The notes under the pieces are model-generated. The model had not been told where the DNA came from. It ran no database searches and saw only the letters and a program-made list of their open reading frames with translations. DNA of 64,000 nucleotides, taken from assembly GCF_010548375.1 (NCBI RefSeq), contig NZ_JAAGLY010000002.1, positions 310,001 to 374,000 on the forward strand, read 5' to 3'. Source of the stretch: Streptomyces sp. SID13726. Lineage in GTDB: Bacteria > Actinomycetota > Actinomycetes > Streptomycetales > Streptomycetaceae. Below are positions 17,685 through 28,186 of this stretch, piece by piece. The translations under genes were made by a program, and so were the position numbers. The stretch's first letter is position 1, and each line of letters opens with the position of its first letter.

Positions 17685-20600
17685 TTGACACCCCCCGCAT
17701 CCCGCAGACGCCCCACCCGCCCCCGGTCGGCGGCCGCCGCCCTGGCCATCGCCCTGACCGGCGCCGTACTCGCCGCGTCACCGCCGGCCGTCTCCGCGGC
17801 CTCCCCCACCGCCCCCGGCTCCGACCCCACGGCCATCACCCTGATCACCGGCGACGTCGTCCAGGTCACCGAACTCGGCGGCGGCAGACGCTCAGTGGAG
17901 GTGCGGGCCGGAGCGGGGCGCTCGGACATCGTGTTCTACCAGCGCGAGGAGGCGGGCGCGTTCAGTGTCATCCCGTCGGACGCGCTGGGCCTGGTGTCCG
18001 ACGGAACCCTGGACGCCCGGCTGTTCGACGTCACCGCCCTCACCCGCGACGGCTACGCCGACCCCGCGCGTGACGCGCTGCCGCTGATCGTCGGGCACAC
18101 CGGGGACCGTACGCCCGCCGCGCTGGCCTCGGCCGACGGTGCCGATGTCCGCCACGAACTGAGGAGCATCGACGCCACCGCCGTGACGGAGGACCACGAC
18201 AGGGCGGCCGGGTTCTGGGCGGACCTCGTCCGCGAGACGGGGGCGGGCGGCTCCGCCCGGCTCAAGCCGGGCCTGACCAAGGTGTGGCTGGACGCCCCGG
18301 TCGAGGCCCGTGACGACGTGGGCAACGTACAGATGGGCGTCCCGGCGGCCCGCGCGGCCGGATACACCGGCGAGGGCGTGAAGGTCGCCGTCCTCGACAC
18401 GGGCGTCAAGCGCGACCATCCCGACCTTCAGGGAAAGGTCACCTCGGAGCGGAACCTGATCACCGGCTCCGCCAACGCCGACGACGACAACGGTCACGGC
18501 ACCCATGTGGCCGGCATCGTCGCGGGCAGCGGCGCGGCCTCGGGCGGCCGGTACGAGGGCGTGGCGCCCGGCGCCTCGCTGCTGATCGGCAAGGTCATGG
18601 ACGCCGGTGGCAGCGGCCTCAGCTCCGACATCGTCGCCGGTATGGAGTGGGCGGTGGCGCAGGGCGCCGACGTCGTCAACCTCAGCCTCGGCACCCGGGC
18701 CCCGAGCACCGGCACGGACCCGCTCTCCGATGCGCTGAACTCCCTGTCGGCGAACAGCGACACCCTCTTCGTCGTCGCGGCCGGGAACACCGGGCCGGAC
18801 GCGACCACCATCGGCGCTCCGGGCGCCGCCGACACGGCCCTCACCGTCGGCGCGGTGGACTCCACGGGCGCGATCGCGTCCTTCTCCAGCCGAGGTCCCC
18901 GCCTCGGGGACGGCGCTCTCAAGCCGGACATCACCGCCCCCGGCGTCGCCGTGGTCTCGGCCCGCGCCAAGGGCACGCCGGTCGGCGACGTCGACCCCGC
19001 CGGGCCACAGGGCCCGATCGACGACAACTACACGGCCCTGTCCGGCACGTCCATGGCCACCCCGGCGACGGCGGGTGCCGTGGCCCTGCTCGCCCAGAGG
19101 CACCCCGACTGGGACGGCGAGCGGCTCAAGGACGCCCTCATGTCCACGGCGAACCCGCAGCCGGGGCAGAGCGTCCTGGTCCAGGGCAGCGGTCTGGCCG
19201 ACGTGGCCCGGGGCACCGGCCAGTCCGTCACGGCCTCCCCCGCCAGTACGACGGTGGGGCCGTTCACCTGGCCGCACACCGCGCACAAGGCCGAGACCCG
19301 GACCGTCACCTACCGCAACGACGGTGACGGGCCGGTGGCCCTGACGGTCCGTCCGTCGCTCACCTCGCCGGAGGGAGCGACGGCACCGGAGGGCACCCTG
19401 CGGCTGTCCGCCGACGAGGTCACCGTGCCGGCCCACGGCACCGCCACGCTGGACGTGGCGATCGACCCGACGACGGGCATCCCGGCCGGCGGGGGAACGT
19501 ACGCCTGGCGCCTCGAAGCGACCACGGCCGACGGCGGCACCCGCGTCGAGACGCTGGTCGGGGCGCAGTTCGAGGAGGAGAGCCACACCCTCTCCCTCAC
19601 CGCCCTCGACCGGAACGGGAACACGCCTGTCGCGCCCTACTGGACTGCGGTCGTCATCCACCGCCTCGACCAGACCGGCTTCGCGCCGAGCGCCCTGATC
19701 AACACGGCCACCCCCGAGGCGCGCGTCCGGCTGCCCAAGGGCCGGTACGCCCTCACCGCTCTCACCACCACGACCAACCCGGACACGCGGGCGGTCACGG
19801 ACACCACGCTGGACGGCCGGCCCGCGGTCGACCTCGGTTCGGACGTCTCGGTGCGGTTCGACGCCCGCAAGGGCAGGCCCGCGTCCGTCGGCGTCCCGGA
19901 CGACACGGTCACCCCTCTGTTCCGTGACTTCGGAGCGCAGACCACCGCGGTCGACGCCGCGGGCAACCGGGAGAACTCGTCCTTCGGTGTCTTCTCCCCG
20001 TACTACTCGACCTCGGCCCTGTCCGCCGTGCCCACCCCGGCCACGGAGCGCGACGCGTCCTTCCGCTACTACCACCGGACCACCCTGGCCGCCACGACGG
20101 ACCCCGAGGCACTGCTGGCCAGCCCGGTCTACTCACTGCTGGAGGAGAAGAAGGGCGGCATCCCCGGCCGGCTCTCCTACGACGTCCCGCTGCACAAGCT
20201 CGCCAAGGTGAACGCCACCTACGGCAAGCGCGACGGCTCGCGGGCCGGAGCGGCCCGGATCATCTCGGGCTTCCTGGGCGGCCAGACCAGCCTCGTCTCG
20301 GTGGTGCGCAACGTGCCGCTCGCAGCCAAGCGGGTGGAGTACTACAGCGCCGACCCGGACGTCACCTGGACCGGGGTCCTCGGGCCGTACATGACCCCGG
20401 ACGGCGACAGCTACTACTCGCTCGGCAGCCAGCGGTCCAACCCCCGCAGCTATCGCCCGGGCACGACCACGGAGGAGGCCTGGAACCTTCCGGTGGTCGG
20501 CCCGGCGCTACCCGTCAACGGGCAGTTCCTCGACCGCACCGGCAACCGCATCACCCCCGCCCTGTCCCTGTGGGGCGACTCGGACCCGAACCACTACAAC

Positions 20601-21185
20601 TACAACGACCGTGCCTTCAGCCGGGGTTCGGCGACCCTCTACCGCAACGGGACCCTGGTCGGCAGGCTGAACAGCCCCTGGCAGGACGAGACGCACTTCG
20701 ACAACTTCACCTCGTTCTGGGACGTGCCCGCCGGCGACGCCGACTACCGGCTCGACGTCTCCGCGTCCCGCAGCACCAGTTGGCACGGCCAGCGCTCGCA
20801 GCGGATCGACGCCGCCTGGACGTTCTCCTCAGCAACCACCGAGACGTCCACCGCGCTCCCGCTGACCGTGCTGCGCTTCCAGCCCCGCACGGACCTGAAC
20901 GGCCTCGCCCCGGCGGCCACCGAGGTCACCCTGCCGTTCACGGTGCAGCAGCAGGGGCCGGGCGGGCACCGGCGCCTCGACGCGGTGAAGGTCGAGGTGT
21001 CCTACGACGACGGCACCACCTGGACGACCGTCCCCGCGAAGGTCCGCGGCACGGCCGGACTGGCCACCGTGACCCACCCCGCCGCCGGCTCCGGCAACGG
21101 CTGGGTCTCGCTGCGCGCCACCGGCACGGACCACTCCGGCAACACCTTCAGCCAGCAGGTGATCCGGGCCTATCCCATCGGCTGA
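17685..21185 (+). CDS. Secreted subtilisin-like S8 serine protease
   Basis: An 1166-aa secreted protease. The TTG start at 17685 is followed by a Sec signal peptide (Arg-rich n-region, hydrophobic AALAIALTGAVLAAS, probable cleavage near AVSA-AS, residue 39). The catalytic triad is Asp238 (VAVLDTGVKRDHPD), His271 (NGHGTHVAGIVAG) and Ser456 (SGTSMATPATAGAV), with oxyanion Asn368 (VAAGNTG). Roughly 200 residues before the catalytic domain form a propeptide, and about 650 residues after it contain beta-rich domains of unknown role. No cell-wall anchor is seen, so it should be released. A strong hairpin follows the stop. Confidence 0.93.
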   Translation: MTPPASRRRPTRPRSAAAALAIALTGAVLAASPPAVSAASPTAPGSDPTAITLITGDVVQVTELGGGRRSVEVRAGAGRSDIVFYQREEAGAFSVIPSDALGLVSDGTLDARLFDVTALTRDGYADPARDALPLIVGHTGDRTPAALASADGADVRHELRSIDATAVTEDHDRAAGFWADLVRETGAGGSARLKPGLTKVWLDAPVEARDDVGNVQMGVPAARAAGYTGEGVKVAVLDTGVKRDHPDLQGKVTSERNLITGSANADDDNGHGTHVAGIVAGSGAASGGRYEGVAPGASLLIGKVMDAGGSGLSSDIVAGMEWAVAQGADVVNLSLGTRAPSTGTDPLSDALNSLSANSDTLFVVAAGNTGPDATTIGAPGAADTALTVGAVDSTGAIASFSSRGPRLGDGALKPDITAPGVAVVSARAKGTPVGDVDPAGPQGPIDDNYTALSGTSMATPATAGAVALLAQRHPDWDGERLKDALMSTANPQPGQSVLVQGSGLADVARGTGQSVTASPASTTVGPFTWPHTAHKAETRTVTYRNDGDGPVALTVRPSLTSPEGATAPEGTLRLSADEVTVPAHGTATLDVAIDPTTGIPAGGGTYAWRLEATTADGGTRVETLVGAQFEEESHTLSLTALDRNGNTPVAPYWTAVVIHRLDQTGFAPSALINTATPEARVRLPKGRYALTALTTTTNPDTRAVTDTTLDGRPAVDLGSDVSVRFDARKGRPASVGVPDDTVTPLFRDFGAQTTAVDAAGNRENSSFGVFSPYYSTSALSAVPTPATERDASFRYYHRTTLAATTDPEALLASPVYSLLEEKKGGIPGRLSYDVPLHKLAKVNATYGKRDGSRAGAARIISGFLGGQTSLVSVVRNVPLAAKRVEYYSADPDVTWTGVLGPYMTPDGDSYYSLGSQRSNPRSYRPGTTTEEAWNLPVVGPALPVNGQFLDRTGNRITPALSLWGDSDPNHYNYNDRAFSRGSATLYRNGTLVGRLNSPWQDETHFDNFTSFWDVPAGDADYRLDVSASRSTSWHGQRSQRIDAAWTFSSATTETSTALPLTVLRFQPRTDLNGLAPAATEVTLPFTVQQQGPGGHRRLDAVKVEVSYDDGTTWTTVPAKVRGTAGLATVTHPAAGSGNGWVSLRATGTDHSGNTFSQQVIRAYPIG

Positions 21186-21200
21186 CAGCACCTCTCACGA

Positions 21201-21232
21201 CGCCCCGCCGGACGCAACCGTCCGGCGGGGCG
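21201..21232 (+). terminator. Terminator hairpin of the S8 protease gene
   Basis: CGCCCCGCCGGACG (21201-21214) pairs perfectly with CGTCCGGCGGGGCG (21219-21232) around a CAAC loop. It starts 16 bases after the protease stop. No T-run follows, as is common in Streptomyces terminators. Confidence 0.85.
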
Positions 21233-21326
21233 TATCAGAACCACGGCGGGCCCGCCGGGACGCGGGTGGCCCGCGACCGGCCGGTGAACAGCTCCGGCAC
21301 GTACTGAGGTCGCCCCCGTCAGGGGG

Positions 21327-24300
21327 TCAGGACCTGTCCGGCTTCACCTTCGTCTCGGAGCCGTTGACGCGCACGGTGATCTTCTCGCGGTCCCGTGCGC
21401 GGTCGGCCACGATCTTGTACGACGTGACCTTCCCGTCCCGCCACGCGCAACTGACCTCGTAGCCGCCGCGGGCTCGGAGCCCGGTGAAGGAGCCTTTGGC
21501 CTTCCAGCCGTCGGGCAGGGCGGGCAGCAGGTGGACGACGCCGTCGTGGCTCTGGAGGAGCATCTCCACCACCGCGCCCGAGATGCCGAAGTTGCCGTCC
21601 ATCTGGAAGGGCGGGTGGTTGCAGAACAGGTTGGGCAGCGTGTTGTACGTCAGCAGCCCGCGCAGCATGATCTGGGCGCGGTGCCCGTCACCGAGGCGGG
21701 CGAAGAGCGCGGCCCGCCACGGCCAGGTCCACGAGCGGCGGCTGTCCCCCGACACCGTCGCCGCGGTGAAGGGAACCCCTTCCTTCTCACCGCACCTCGC
21801 CTTGAGCGAGACGAGGGCGGCGGCCGCGAAGTCGGCTGTCCTCGGGGTGATTTGACGGCCGGGGTAGACCGCGAAGAGGTGCGAGGTGTGGCGGTGGATG
21901 TCGGCGGGGTCGTCGATGTCCTCCTGCCATTCCTGCAACTGCCCCCACTTTCCTATCTTGTTCGGCGCGAGCCGCGCCTGCATGTCGGCGACCTTGGCCC
22001 GGTGGGCGGGGTCGGCCTTGAGCACCGCCTCGCAGTCGAGGTAGTTCTGGAACAGGTCCCAGATGATCTGCTGGTCGTACATGACGCCGTCCTCGCGCGG
22101 CCCGTGCTCGGGTGACCAGCCGTCCGGCGAGACGAGGAGTCCGTCCTCGCGCTCCTTGAGGTGGTCCTCCCAGAACTCGCAGATCTCCTTGATCATCGGG
22201 TACGCGACGGTGCGGAGGTACTTCACGTCCTGGGTGAACGCCCAGTGTTCGTAGAGGTGTTGGGCGTACCAGGCGCTCGCGACGGTGTTCCACTCCCACG
22301 CGTTGCCGCCGAAGACGCTCTGGCTGGTGCGGGCGGTCCAGCCGCGGGTGTCCGCGCCGAAGGCGTTGCGGGTGGCCACACGGCTCGGTACCGCGACCTG
22401 CTTGACGAACTCGACGAGCGCCTCGTGGCACTCCGGCAGGTTCGTCGTCTCGGCCCCCCAGTAGTTCATCTGGATGTTGATGTTGGTGTGGTAATCGGAG
22501 GCCCAGGCGGGCGAGTTGCTGTCGTTCCACAGGCCCTGGAGGTTGGCGGGCAGGCCGCCCGGGCGGGAGGAGCTGATCAGCAGGTACCGGCCGTAGTCGA
22601 ACATCGTCTGTTCGAGGGTCGGATCGTCGCCGCCCGCCGCGTAGCGCGCCAGCCGGGCGTGGGTCGGCAGGGCGACGACGGCGTCCTCGGAGGTGCCCCA
22701 GTCGACGGAGACCCGGTTCATGAGAGCGCGAATCTGCCGGGTGTGGTCGTCGCGCAGGGCGTCGTACGACCTCTTGGCCGCCTTGGCGAGCGCCCGGTCC
22801 ACGGCCGCCCGTGGGTCGGCTCCGCGCCACCCGGCGGCGGCGTCGAGCTTGTAGTCGGTGCGGGCGTCGAGCAGCAGGGTCAGCGTGGTGCAGCCGGAGA
22901 ACCCGAGCTTCGAACCGTCGGCGCTCACCGTGCCGTCGGTGTGCAGGACCCGGACGGCGCACGCGTGCCCCAGGCCGTTGCCCATGACGCCGTGGAAAGC
23001 CAGTTGCCGGGCGTCGGCGGTCGTCGGGGCGCCGTCCTGTGCGGACGTCAGGGCGATCGTTCCGGAGAGTCCCCGGGCGCGCTCCGACGTGTACCGGAAG
23101 ACCATGACGTCCGCGGAGCGGCTGGCGAAGGCCTCCCGCCGAAATCGCTGCCCCGGCGTGCCGAAGCGGGTGCTGTGCACCCCTTGGGTGAAGTCCAGGG
23201 CACGCTGGTAATCGACGAACGTGCTCTGCGTGCGGCTGTCGAACTCCGCTCCCGCCAGAGCGACTTCGGCGATCTGGAAGCCGGTGGACGACTCACCGGG
23301 GGTGAAGGTGAGCCGGTAGGTGCGGTACGCCGTGGTGTTGGTGAACCGGAAGGTCCGGCTCTCGCCGCGCCCGGCGAAAGGCGCCGAGGGGCTCTGCGTG
23401 TCGAGCGTCACCCACGCCTGCCCGTCCTGCGAGCCCTGGAGCGTCCACCGCCGGGGGTCGTCCCGCGGCCGGTCCGGTGCCGCTGTCAGGGTGTACGAGG
23501 TGACGGCGGCCTCGCCGGCCAGATCCGCCTGCCATACGACCGTCTTCGCGGCGCCGCCGACCCGCCAGACCGTGCCGGGATCGCCGTCCACCGAACGGGA
23601 GATGTCGGCGTGCCCGCTCGGCGAGGACAGGTACACCGGACCGACGCCGGCGCCGAGGTCGACCCCGGACAGCCCGATCTCGCTCACCTGGAAATGGCTG
23701 ACGCCCGCCTTGGGGACGAAGTCGAACCGGTAGAAGCGGTACGGCCCGCTGTCGGAGCAGGTGAACTCCTTTGTCTGGAAACGGCTTTCGAAGGGTGCCG
23801 TCAGGGTGCGGTCGTCCAGCGTGGTCCAACTCGAGCCGTCCGCGGAGCCGGAGAGCGTCCACCGCTGCGGGTCGCGCTCGGGCACGTCATTGGCACTGGT
23901 CAGCCGGTAGGACGTGACGGTGACCGGTTCGGGCAGCTCGACCTGCCACTGCACCTTCGAACCGGGGCCCTCGATACACCACTTGGTGCTCGACGTCCCG
24001 TCGTACGACTTGTCGACACCCTCCGAGGACGAGGAGCTGTACGGCCCTCCGGGGGCCGTGACCTTCGGCCGGGCCCCGTGCGACCCGAAGGCGACGACGA
24101 GGTCACCGAAGTTCCGGTACGAACCGAAGCCGGTCATGCTGGTGTCGAAGGCGCTGTCCGGCTGACCGGCGAGGGCGTTGTCGTAGTTGTTGACCCCGCC
24201 CCACAGACTCTGCTCGTTGAACTGGATGCGCTCCTCGAAGGGATCGGCGAAGAGCATGGCTCCGAGTCGGCCGTTGCCGATCGGCAGGGCCTGCGACTCC

Positions 24301-24488
24301 CAATCCGTGGCGGGCACCGAGTACTTGAGCGCCTTCCGCGACAGGACGGGCCACCGGACAGCTGCCGCCTCCGCCCTGTCGGCAGCGACGGCCTGTCCCG
24401 CGAGGAGGCCGTCGGCCAACGGTGTGAGGGCGAGCGCACCGCCGAACTTGAGAACGCTTCTTCGCTGCGGTTCGGACGCACGGGTCAC
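21327..24488 (-). CDS. GH95 family glycoside hydrolase (alpha-L-fucosidase-like) with inserted discoidin domains
   Basis: About 1053 residues from the GTG at 24488, which has GGGAGA upstream; an ATG at 24506 without a ribosome site would add six residues. A Tat signal is visible ([20 protein letters not shown]). The GH95 fold starts with [20 protein letters not shown] and FNEQSLWGG. Active-site blocks are [36 protein letters not shown] and [21 protein letters not shown]. Between [14 protein letters not shown] and [10 protein letters not shown], about 275 residues (roughly 140-415) form two F5/8-type C (discoidin, CBM32-like) repeats, each with [17 protein letters not shown] or [17 protein letters not shown]. 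It probably removes fucose or galactose from exported or environmental glycans. Confidence 0.9.
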   Translation of the reverse strand: MTRASEPQRRSVLKFGGALALTPLADGLLAGQAVAADRAEAAAVRWPVLSRKALKYSVPATDWESQALPIGNGRLGAMLFADPFEERIQFNEQSLWGGVNNYDNALAGQPDSAFDTSMTGFGSYRNFGDLVVAFGSHGARPKVTAPGGPYSSSSSEGVDKSYDGTSSTKWCIEGPGSKVQWQVELPEPVTVTSYRLTSANDVPERDPQRWTLSGSADGSSWTTLDDRTLTAPFESRFQTKEFTCSDSGPYRFYRFDFVPKAGVSHFQVSEIGLSGVDLGAGVGPVYLSSPSGHADISRSVDGDPGTVWRVGGAAKTVVWQADLAGEAAVTSYTLTAAPDRPRDDPRRWTLQGSQDGQAWVTLDTQSPSAPFAGRGESRTFRFTNTTAYRTYRLTFTPGESSTGFQIAEVALAGAEFDSRTQSTFVDYQRALDFTQGVHSTRFGTPGQRFRREAFASRSADVMVFRYTSERARGLSGTIALTSAQDGAPTTADARQLAFHGVMGNGLGHACAVRVLHTDGTVSADGSKLGFSGCTTLTLLLDARTDYKLDAAAGWRGADPRAAVDRALAKAAKRSYDALRDDHTRQIRALMNRVSVDWGTSEDAVVALPTHARLARYAAGGDDPTLEQTMFDYGRYLLISSSRPGGLPANLQGLWNDSNSPAWASDYHTNINIQMNYWGAETTNLPECHEALVEFVKQVAVPSRVATRNAFGADTRGWTARTSQSVFGGNAWEWNTVASAWYAQHLYEHWAFTQDVKYLRTVAYPMIKEICEFWEDHLKEREDGLLVSPDGWSPEHGPREDGVMYDQQIIWDLFQNYLDCEAVLKADPAHRAKVADMQARLAPNKIGKWGQLQEWQEDIDDPADIHRHTSHLFAVYPGRQITPRTADFAAAALVSLKARCGEKEGVPFTAATVSGDSRRSWTWPWRAALFARLGDGHRAQIMLRGLLTYNTLPNLFCNHPPFQMDGNFGISGAVVEMLLQSHDGVVHLLPALPDGWKAKGSFTGLRARGGYEVSCAWRDGKVTSYKIVADRARDREKITVRVNGSETKVKPDRS

Positions 24489-24822
24489 TACGGATCTCCC
24501 AGCCATGGGTCGGTTCTGCTTGCGGACGGAAGCGCGGTCTCAGCTGAAGGCAGCGTCATCATCACCAAGCGACAGATGGGATGTCTATAGGGAGGCAGCG
24601 CCATAATTTCGAGCCTGTCCCGCAGATATTGCGGTGAGAATCCACATACATGGGATGTATACGGAACCGACCCTGGCCGTCCGCCGGCCCATCGCCACCG
24701 TTTGGAGATTCACCCAAGATTTCACGCGCTTGTAACACGGGTCTTCTGTCGGGCCCGACCTTCGAGCATAGTTCGTTTTCGGAAAATACTTTCCGCATAG
24801 CAGAACATGCTTGGAGGCACCA
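24489..24822. promoter_or_regulatory. Divergent promoter region with two similar repeats
   Basis: This 334-base gap between GH95 and the symporter gene holds two copies of ATGGGATGT(A/C)TA at 24650-24661 and 24576-24587. The first also forms an inverted repeat ATACAT-ggg-ATGTAT (24646-24660). They may be operator sites of an unidentified regulator acting on one or both genes. AT-rich stretches at 24601-24610 and 24770-24800 are likely promoter DNA. Confidence 0.4.
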
Positions 24823-26205
24823 GTGCCGTCGTCTGCACCGTCCATGCCGCGACGCGTTCTACGCACGCTGCGTCTGTCACTCTTCGCGCAGGTCGCGTGT
24901 GCGCTCGCGCTCGGCATCCTCGTGGGAACGCTCTGGCCTCAGGCCGGCACCGCGGTCCAGCCTCTCGGTGACGGCTTCGTGCGGCTCATCAAGGCCCTCA
25001 TCGCTCCCCTGGTGTTCTGCGTGGTCGTCTTCGGCATCACGAAGGCGGGCGACCTCAAGGCCTTCGGGAGGATCGGCGTCAAGGCGCTGATCTGGTTCGA
25101 GGTGGCGACCACCTTCGCGCTTCTCTTCGGCCTGGTCGCGGGCAACCTCGTGGCCCCCGGGGCCGGGATGAACGTAGACCCGTCGCAGCTCGACGCCTCC
25201 GCCGTGGACGAGAAGACCGGTGGCGGTTCCCTCCCCTCGACCAGCGAGTTCATCCTGCACTCGCTGCCCGACAGCGCCGTCGGCGCCTTCGCCGAGAACT
25301 CCCTGCTCCAGGTCCTGGTCCTCGCGTGCCTCGTCGGCGCCGCACTGCTGCACCTCGGACTGTCGAGGGTCCCCGCCGTCCTGCCCGCCATCGAGCAGGT
25401 CCAGGAGATCGTCTTCACGGTCGTCGGCTTCATCATGCGGCTGGCCCCGCTCGCCGTCTTCGGCTCCACCGCCCACCTGGTCGGTCAGTACGGCGTCGGC
25501 GTCATGACGACCTACGGCAAGCTCATCGGCGTCTGCTACGCGGTCGCCCTGCTCTTCCTGCTCCTGCTGTCCGTGGCGCTCAAGGCGGTCACCGGGCTGA
25601 GCCTGTGGAAGTTCGTGCGCTACACCCGTGAGGAGATGCTGCTCGCGCTGGGCACGGCTTCGAGCGAGAGCGTCATGCCCCGCATGATGCAGAAGCTCCG
25701 GCAGGCGGGCTGCCGGGACGACGCCGTGGGCCTGGTGCTGCCCACCGGGTACTCCTTCAATCTCGACGGGGCTTCCATCTATCTGTCCGTGGCCACCCTG
25801 TTCATCGCCCAGGCGGTGGGTGTGGACCTCACCCTGGGGCAGCAGGTCACCGTGGTCCTGGTGCTGATGCTCACCAGCAAGGGCATGGCGGGCGTGCCCG
25901 GCTCCGCCTTCCTCGCCCTCTCGGCCACCGCGAGTTCCCTGGGCGTCATCCCCGCGGGCGCCGTGGCCCTCCTGCTCGGCGTGGACCGCATCATGGACTC
26001 GATGCGCGTCGCCACGAACCTCCTCGGCAACTGCGTCGCCGTCTTCGCGGTCTCCCGCTGGGAGGGCGCACTGGACACGGCGCGGGCCCGCAAGGTCCTC
26101 GACCAGGAGATCCCCTTCACGGAAGAAGATGCCACCGACCAGCCACCGGCCGAGCCGAAGGCCGGCACCGAGAAGGCCGTACCGGGCGAAGCCGGAGTCG
26201 TCTGA
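24823..26205 (+). CDS. Dicarboxylate/amino acid:cation symporter (DAACS, DctA-like)
   Basis: A 460-aa membrane protein from the GTG at 24823, chosen for GGAGG at 24813-24817. It follows the GltPh/DctA fold, with eight or so hydrophobic segments. The signature hairpin region reads GTASSESVMPRMMQKL, followed by VGLVLPTGYSFNLDGASIYLSVATLFIAQA and the second hairpin region MLTSKGMAGVPGSAFLALSATA. TM8 contains GVDRIMDSMRVATNLLGN. These match C4-dicarboxylate or acidic amino acid uptake coupled to H+ or Na+. The C-terminal 30 residues are polar and Pro/Glu-rich. DctA versus GltP specificity cannot be settled from sequence alone. Confidence 0.9.
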   Translation: MPSSAPSMPRRVLRTLRLSLFAQVACALALGILVGTLWPQAGTAVQPLGDGFVRLIKALIAPLVFCVVVFGITKAGDLKAFGRIGVKALIWFEVATTFALLFGLVAGNLVAPGAGMNVDPSQLDASAVDEKTGGGSLPSTSEFILHSLPDSAVGAFAENSLLQVLVLACLVGAALLHLGLSRVPAVLPAIEQVQEIVFTVVGFIMRLAPLAVFGSTAHLVGQYGVGVMTTYGKLIGVCYAVALLFLLLLSVALKAVTGLSLWKFVRYTREEMLLALGTASSESVMPRMMQKLRQAGCRDDAVGLVLPTGYSFNLDGASIYLSVATLFIAQAVGVDLTLGQQVTVVLVLMLTSKGMAGVPGSAFLALSATASSLGVIPAGAVALLLGVDRIMDSMRVATNLLGNCVAVFAVSRWEGALDTARARKVLDQEIPFTEEDATDQPPAEPKAGTEKAVPGEAGVV

Positions 26206-26227
26206 GCCGCCTGGCCGGGAGAACTCT

Positions 26228-26268
26228 CCCTTCGCCGCTCCGCTCCGCGCGGGGACAGCGGCGAAGGG
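26228..26268. terminator. Bidirectional terminator hairpin
   Basis: CCCTTCGCCGCT (26228-26239) and AGCGGCGAAGGG (26257-26268) pair perfectly over 12 bp. It sits between the convergent symporter gene and the RibD-like gene and can serve both. Confidence 0.8.
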
Positions 26269-26273
26269 ACGGT

Positions 26274-26891
26274 TCAGCGTGTGGACTTCGCGGTCTCGAC
26301 GAGCGGCGGATGCTCAAGCACCCTGGGCCTGTACTCGACCAGCTGGATGCGGCCGTCGAAGGTGCGGTGCCCGGTCATGTCGAGGGCGACGTCCGGATAG
26401 CCGTCGTAGATGCGCTCCTCGCCCGTGGCCCCGGTGATCACCGGGAACATCACGACCCGGAAGCGGTCGACGAGTCCGGCACGCAGCAGGGACCGGCACA
26501 GGCTGAGGCTGCCGATCGTGCTGAGGAGCCCCGAGCCGCTCGCCTTCATGGCGCGGACCTTCTCGACGGCGTCGTCGCGGACGAGTGTGGAGTTTGCCCA
26601 GGTCAGAGGGTCATCGAGCGAGGACGAGAACACCACCTTGGACGCTTGCGTCAGCTCGTCGACGGACGCCTCCTCCTCCGGCCTGAACTCGTCCTGGCCG
26701 CTCGGGACCTCTCCCGCGGCGAAGCCCGACATCAGGCGGTAGGTGTTCGCTCCCATCAGATAGGTGACCTCGGGCTGCTCACCGAGCCAGGCGAGGTACT
26801 CCGGGCCTTCGAGGCCCCAGAACCCGGGCCATCCCTCTCCCGACGCACAGCCGTCGAGGGAGGTGATGAAGTCGACGAGAAGCTCCGACAT
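26274..26891 (-). CDS. Dihydrofolate reductase/RibD C-terminal family protein
   Basis: A 205-aa protein with the RibD_C/DHFR-like fold: MSELLVDFITSLDGCASGEGWPGFWG at the N-terminus, VTYLMGANTYRLMSGFA, and near the C-terminus GSLSLCRSLLRAGLVDRFRVVMFPVITGATGEERI, the usual helix-strand for NADPH-dependent reductases. An AAAGGA site precedes the ATG. Members are pyrimidine or pteridine reductases or general oxidoreductases of unknown substrate. It stands alone and overlaps no neighbour. Confidence 0.85.
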   Translation of the reverse strand: MSELLVDFITSLDGCASGEGWPGFWGLEGPEYLAWLGEQPEVTYLMGANTYRLMSGFAAGEVPSGQDEFRPEEEASVDELTQASKVVFSSSLDDPLTWANSTLVRDDAVEKVRAMKASGSGLLSTIGSLSLCRSLLRAGLVDRFRVVMFPVITGATGEERIYDGYPDVALDMTGHRTFDGRIQLVEYRPRVLEHPPLVETAKSTR

Positions 26892-26959
26892 GGCGGTGTC
26901 CTTTCGTGGGGTGTCACGAGCTTGGACCGGCCGGGAGCCGCAAACTCATCGGCCGCGCG

Positions 26960-28099
26960 TCAGCCGCCCCGAAGACCGAGCGCCAGCGTCAGTTCAAGGA
27001 CTCGCTGCGGCGCTGCGAGATCCGGAAACAGCTCCCGCAGCTGCGACATCCGGTACCGGACGGTCTGGGGATGGACGAACAGCTCCGCCGCCACCTCGTC
27101 GCGTCTGCCCTGGTGCAGCAGCCAGGCCCGCAGCGTCTCCTCCAGCCGCCGTGCGGTCGCGGCGGGCAGGTTCCGCAAGGGCGCGAGCGCTCGGGCACGC
27201 AGGTCCGCGAACGCGTCCGCGTCGGCGCTCAGCACCAGTTCGGGCAGGTGGTCCTCGGTGTCGCGGATGTCGGAGGACAGGGAGCGCGCGCGTGCGGCGC
27301 GCGCGTACGAGGCGGACGCACGCGTCCACGGCCGGGCCGGACCGACCACGGCGGTGCGGTCGGTCAGCTGCCGCAGGAGACGGGACCGGTCGGCATCGGG
27401 GACGAGCAGCACGCCGAAGGCGTCCGGCAGATCGTCGAGGACGAGGGTGCTCGGGTCGAGCGCGCGGTAGGCGGGCCGGGCCTGGGCGGCGGGCAGCAGG
27501 ACCGCGGTCAGTGAGACCGGAGGCTGCCATCCGGCCCGTTGCGCGGAGGCCAGCAGTACGTCCGGGCCCGCGCCGGCGAGCAGGTCGCGGGCCAGGTGTT
27601 CCAGGTGGCGCTCGTGGGCCCGGCCCCGGGCCGCCAGTTCGTCGGCGTGGCCCGCGGCGCTCGCGGCGGACAGCTCGTCGATGTAGGCGAAGGTCAGCTC
27701 GGCGAACTTGGCGACCTCGGCGGCGGGCAGCCCCGCGGGTACGGCACCCGCGGCCAGGCACCGCCAGGCCACCCGGGCGCCGACGCGGTAGGCGCCGAGC
27801 AGGGCGTCCATCGAGCGGCCGTCGCGGACCTCGCCGCGGCCCAGCTCGTAGGCCGCGTCACTGGCGTCGCCGCCGGTTGCGTTCCCGCTCGCGAGGTCCA
27901 GGTAGTGCCCCAGGGCGGTGCGGACGGCTCGGCGGATGGTGCCGCCCATGCTGCCCGAAAGGGCGTTGGCGTAGGGCGGGACCTCGTCGATGATCGCCTG
28001 CACGACCTCGTCGGCGGTGGTCCTCAGCGCGGCCCGAAGGGCAGTGACGGTCGTCTCATCCAGGGCCAGTTCGCTGGCCCTACGGATCACATGGCTCAC
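26960..28099 (-). CDS. PucR family transcriptional regulator
   Basis: About 379 residues from the GTG at 28099 (VSHVIRRAS), which has AGGGAATAG upstream; a GTG at 28126 would add nine residues. The C-terminal PucR HTH is RLEETLRAWLLHQGRRDEVAAELFVHPQTVRYRMSQLRELF, followed by a typical LELTLALGLR ending. The N-terminal half resembles the RsbRD-like sensing helices of this class (IIDEVPPYANALSG, RVGARVAWRCLA). It is divergent from the reductase/desaturase pair and is the likely regulator of membrane lipid desaturation, as inferred for the similarly arranged actinobacterial systems. Confidence 0.9.
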   Translation of the reverse strand: MSHVIRRASELALDETTVTALRAALRTTADEVVQAIIDEVPPYANALSGSMGGTIRRAVRTALGHYLDLASGNATGGDASDAAYELGRGEVRDGRSMDALLGAYRVGARVAWRCLAAGAVPAGLPAAEVAKFAELTFAYIDELSAASAAGHADELAARGRAHERHLEHLARDLLAGAGPDVLLASAQRAGWQPPVSLTAVLLPAAQARPAYRALDPSTLVLDDLPDAFGVLLVPDADRSRLLRQLTDRTAVVGPARPWTRASASYARAARARSLSSDIRDTEDHLPELVLSADADAFADLRARALAPLRNLPAATARRLEETLRAWLLHQGRRDEVAAELFVHPQTVRYRMSQLRELFPDLAAPQRVLELTLALGLRGG

Positions 28100-28186
28100 G
28101 TTTCTATTCCCTGCGAACAATCCCACCGACCAGATTCACGTCCTACGGTCAGGACTTTACGCCCTGCGACGCAGCAAGCTGGAGCC

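Noticed and set aside
22161..24590. Plus-strand open frame of 809 codons opposite GH95
   Set aside because: Low-complexity Gly/Val/Arg product with no domain; GH95 on the other strand has full active-site motifs.
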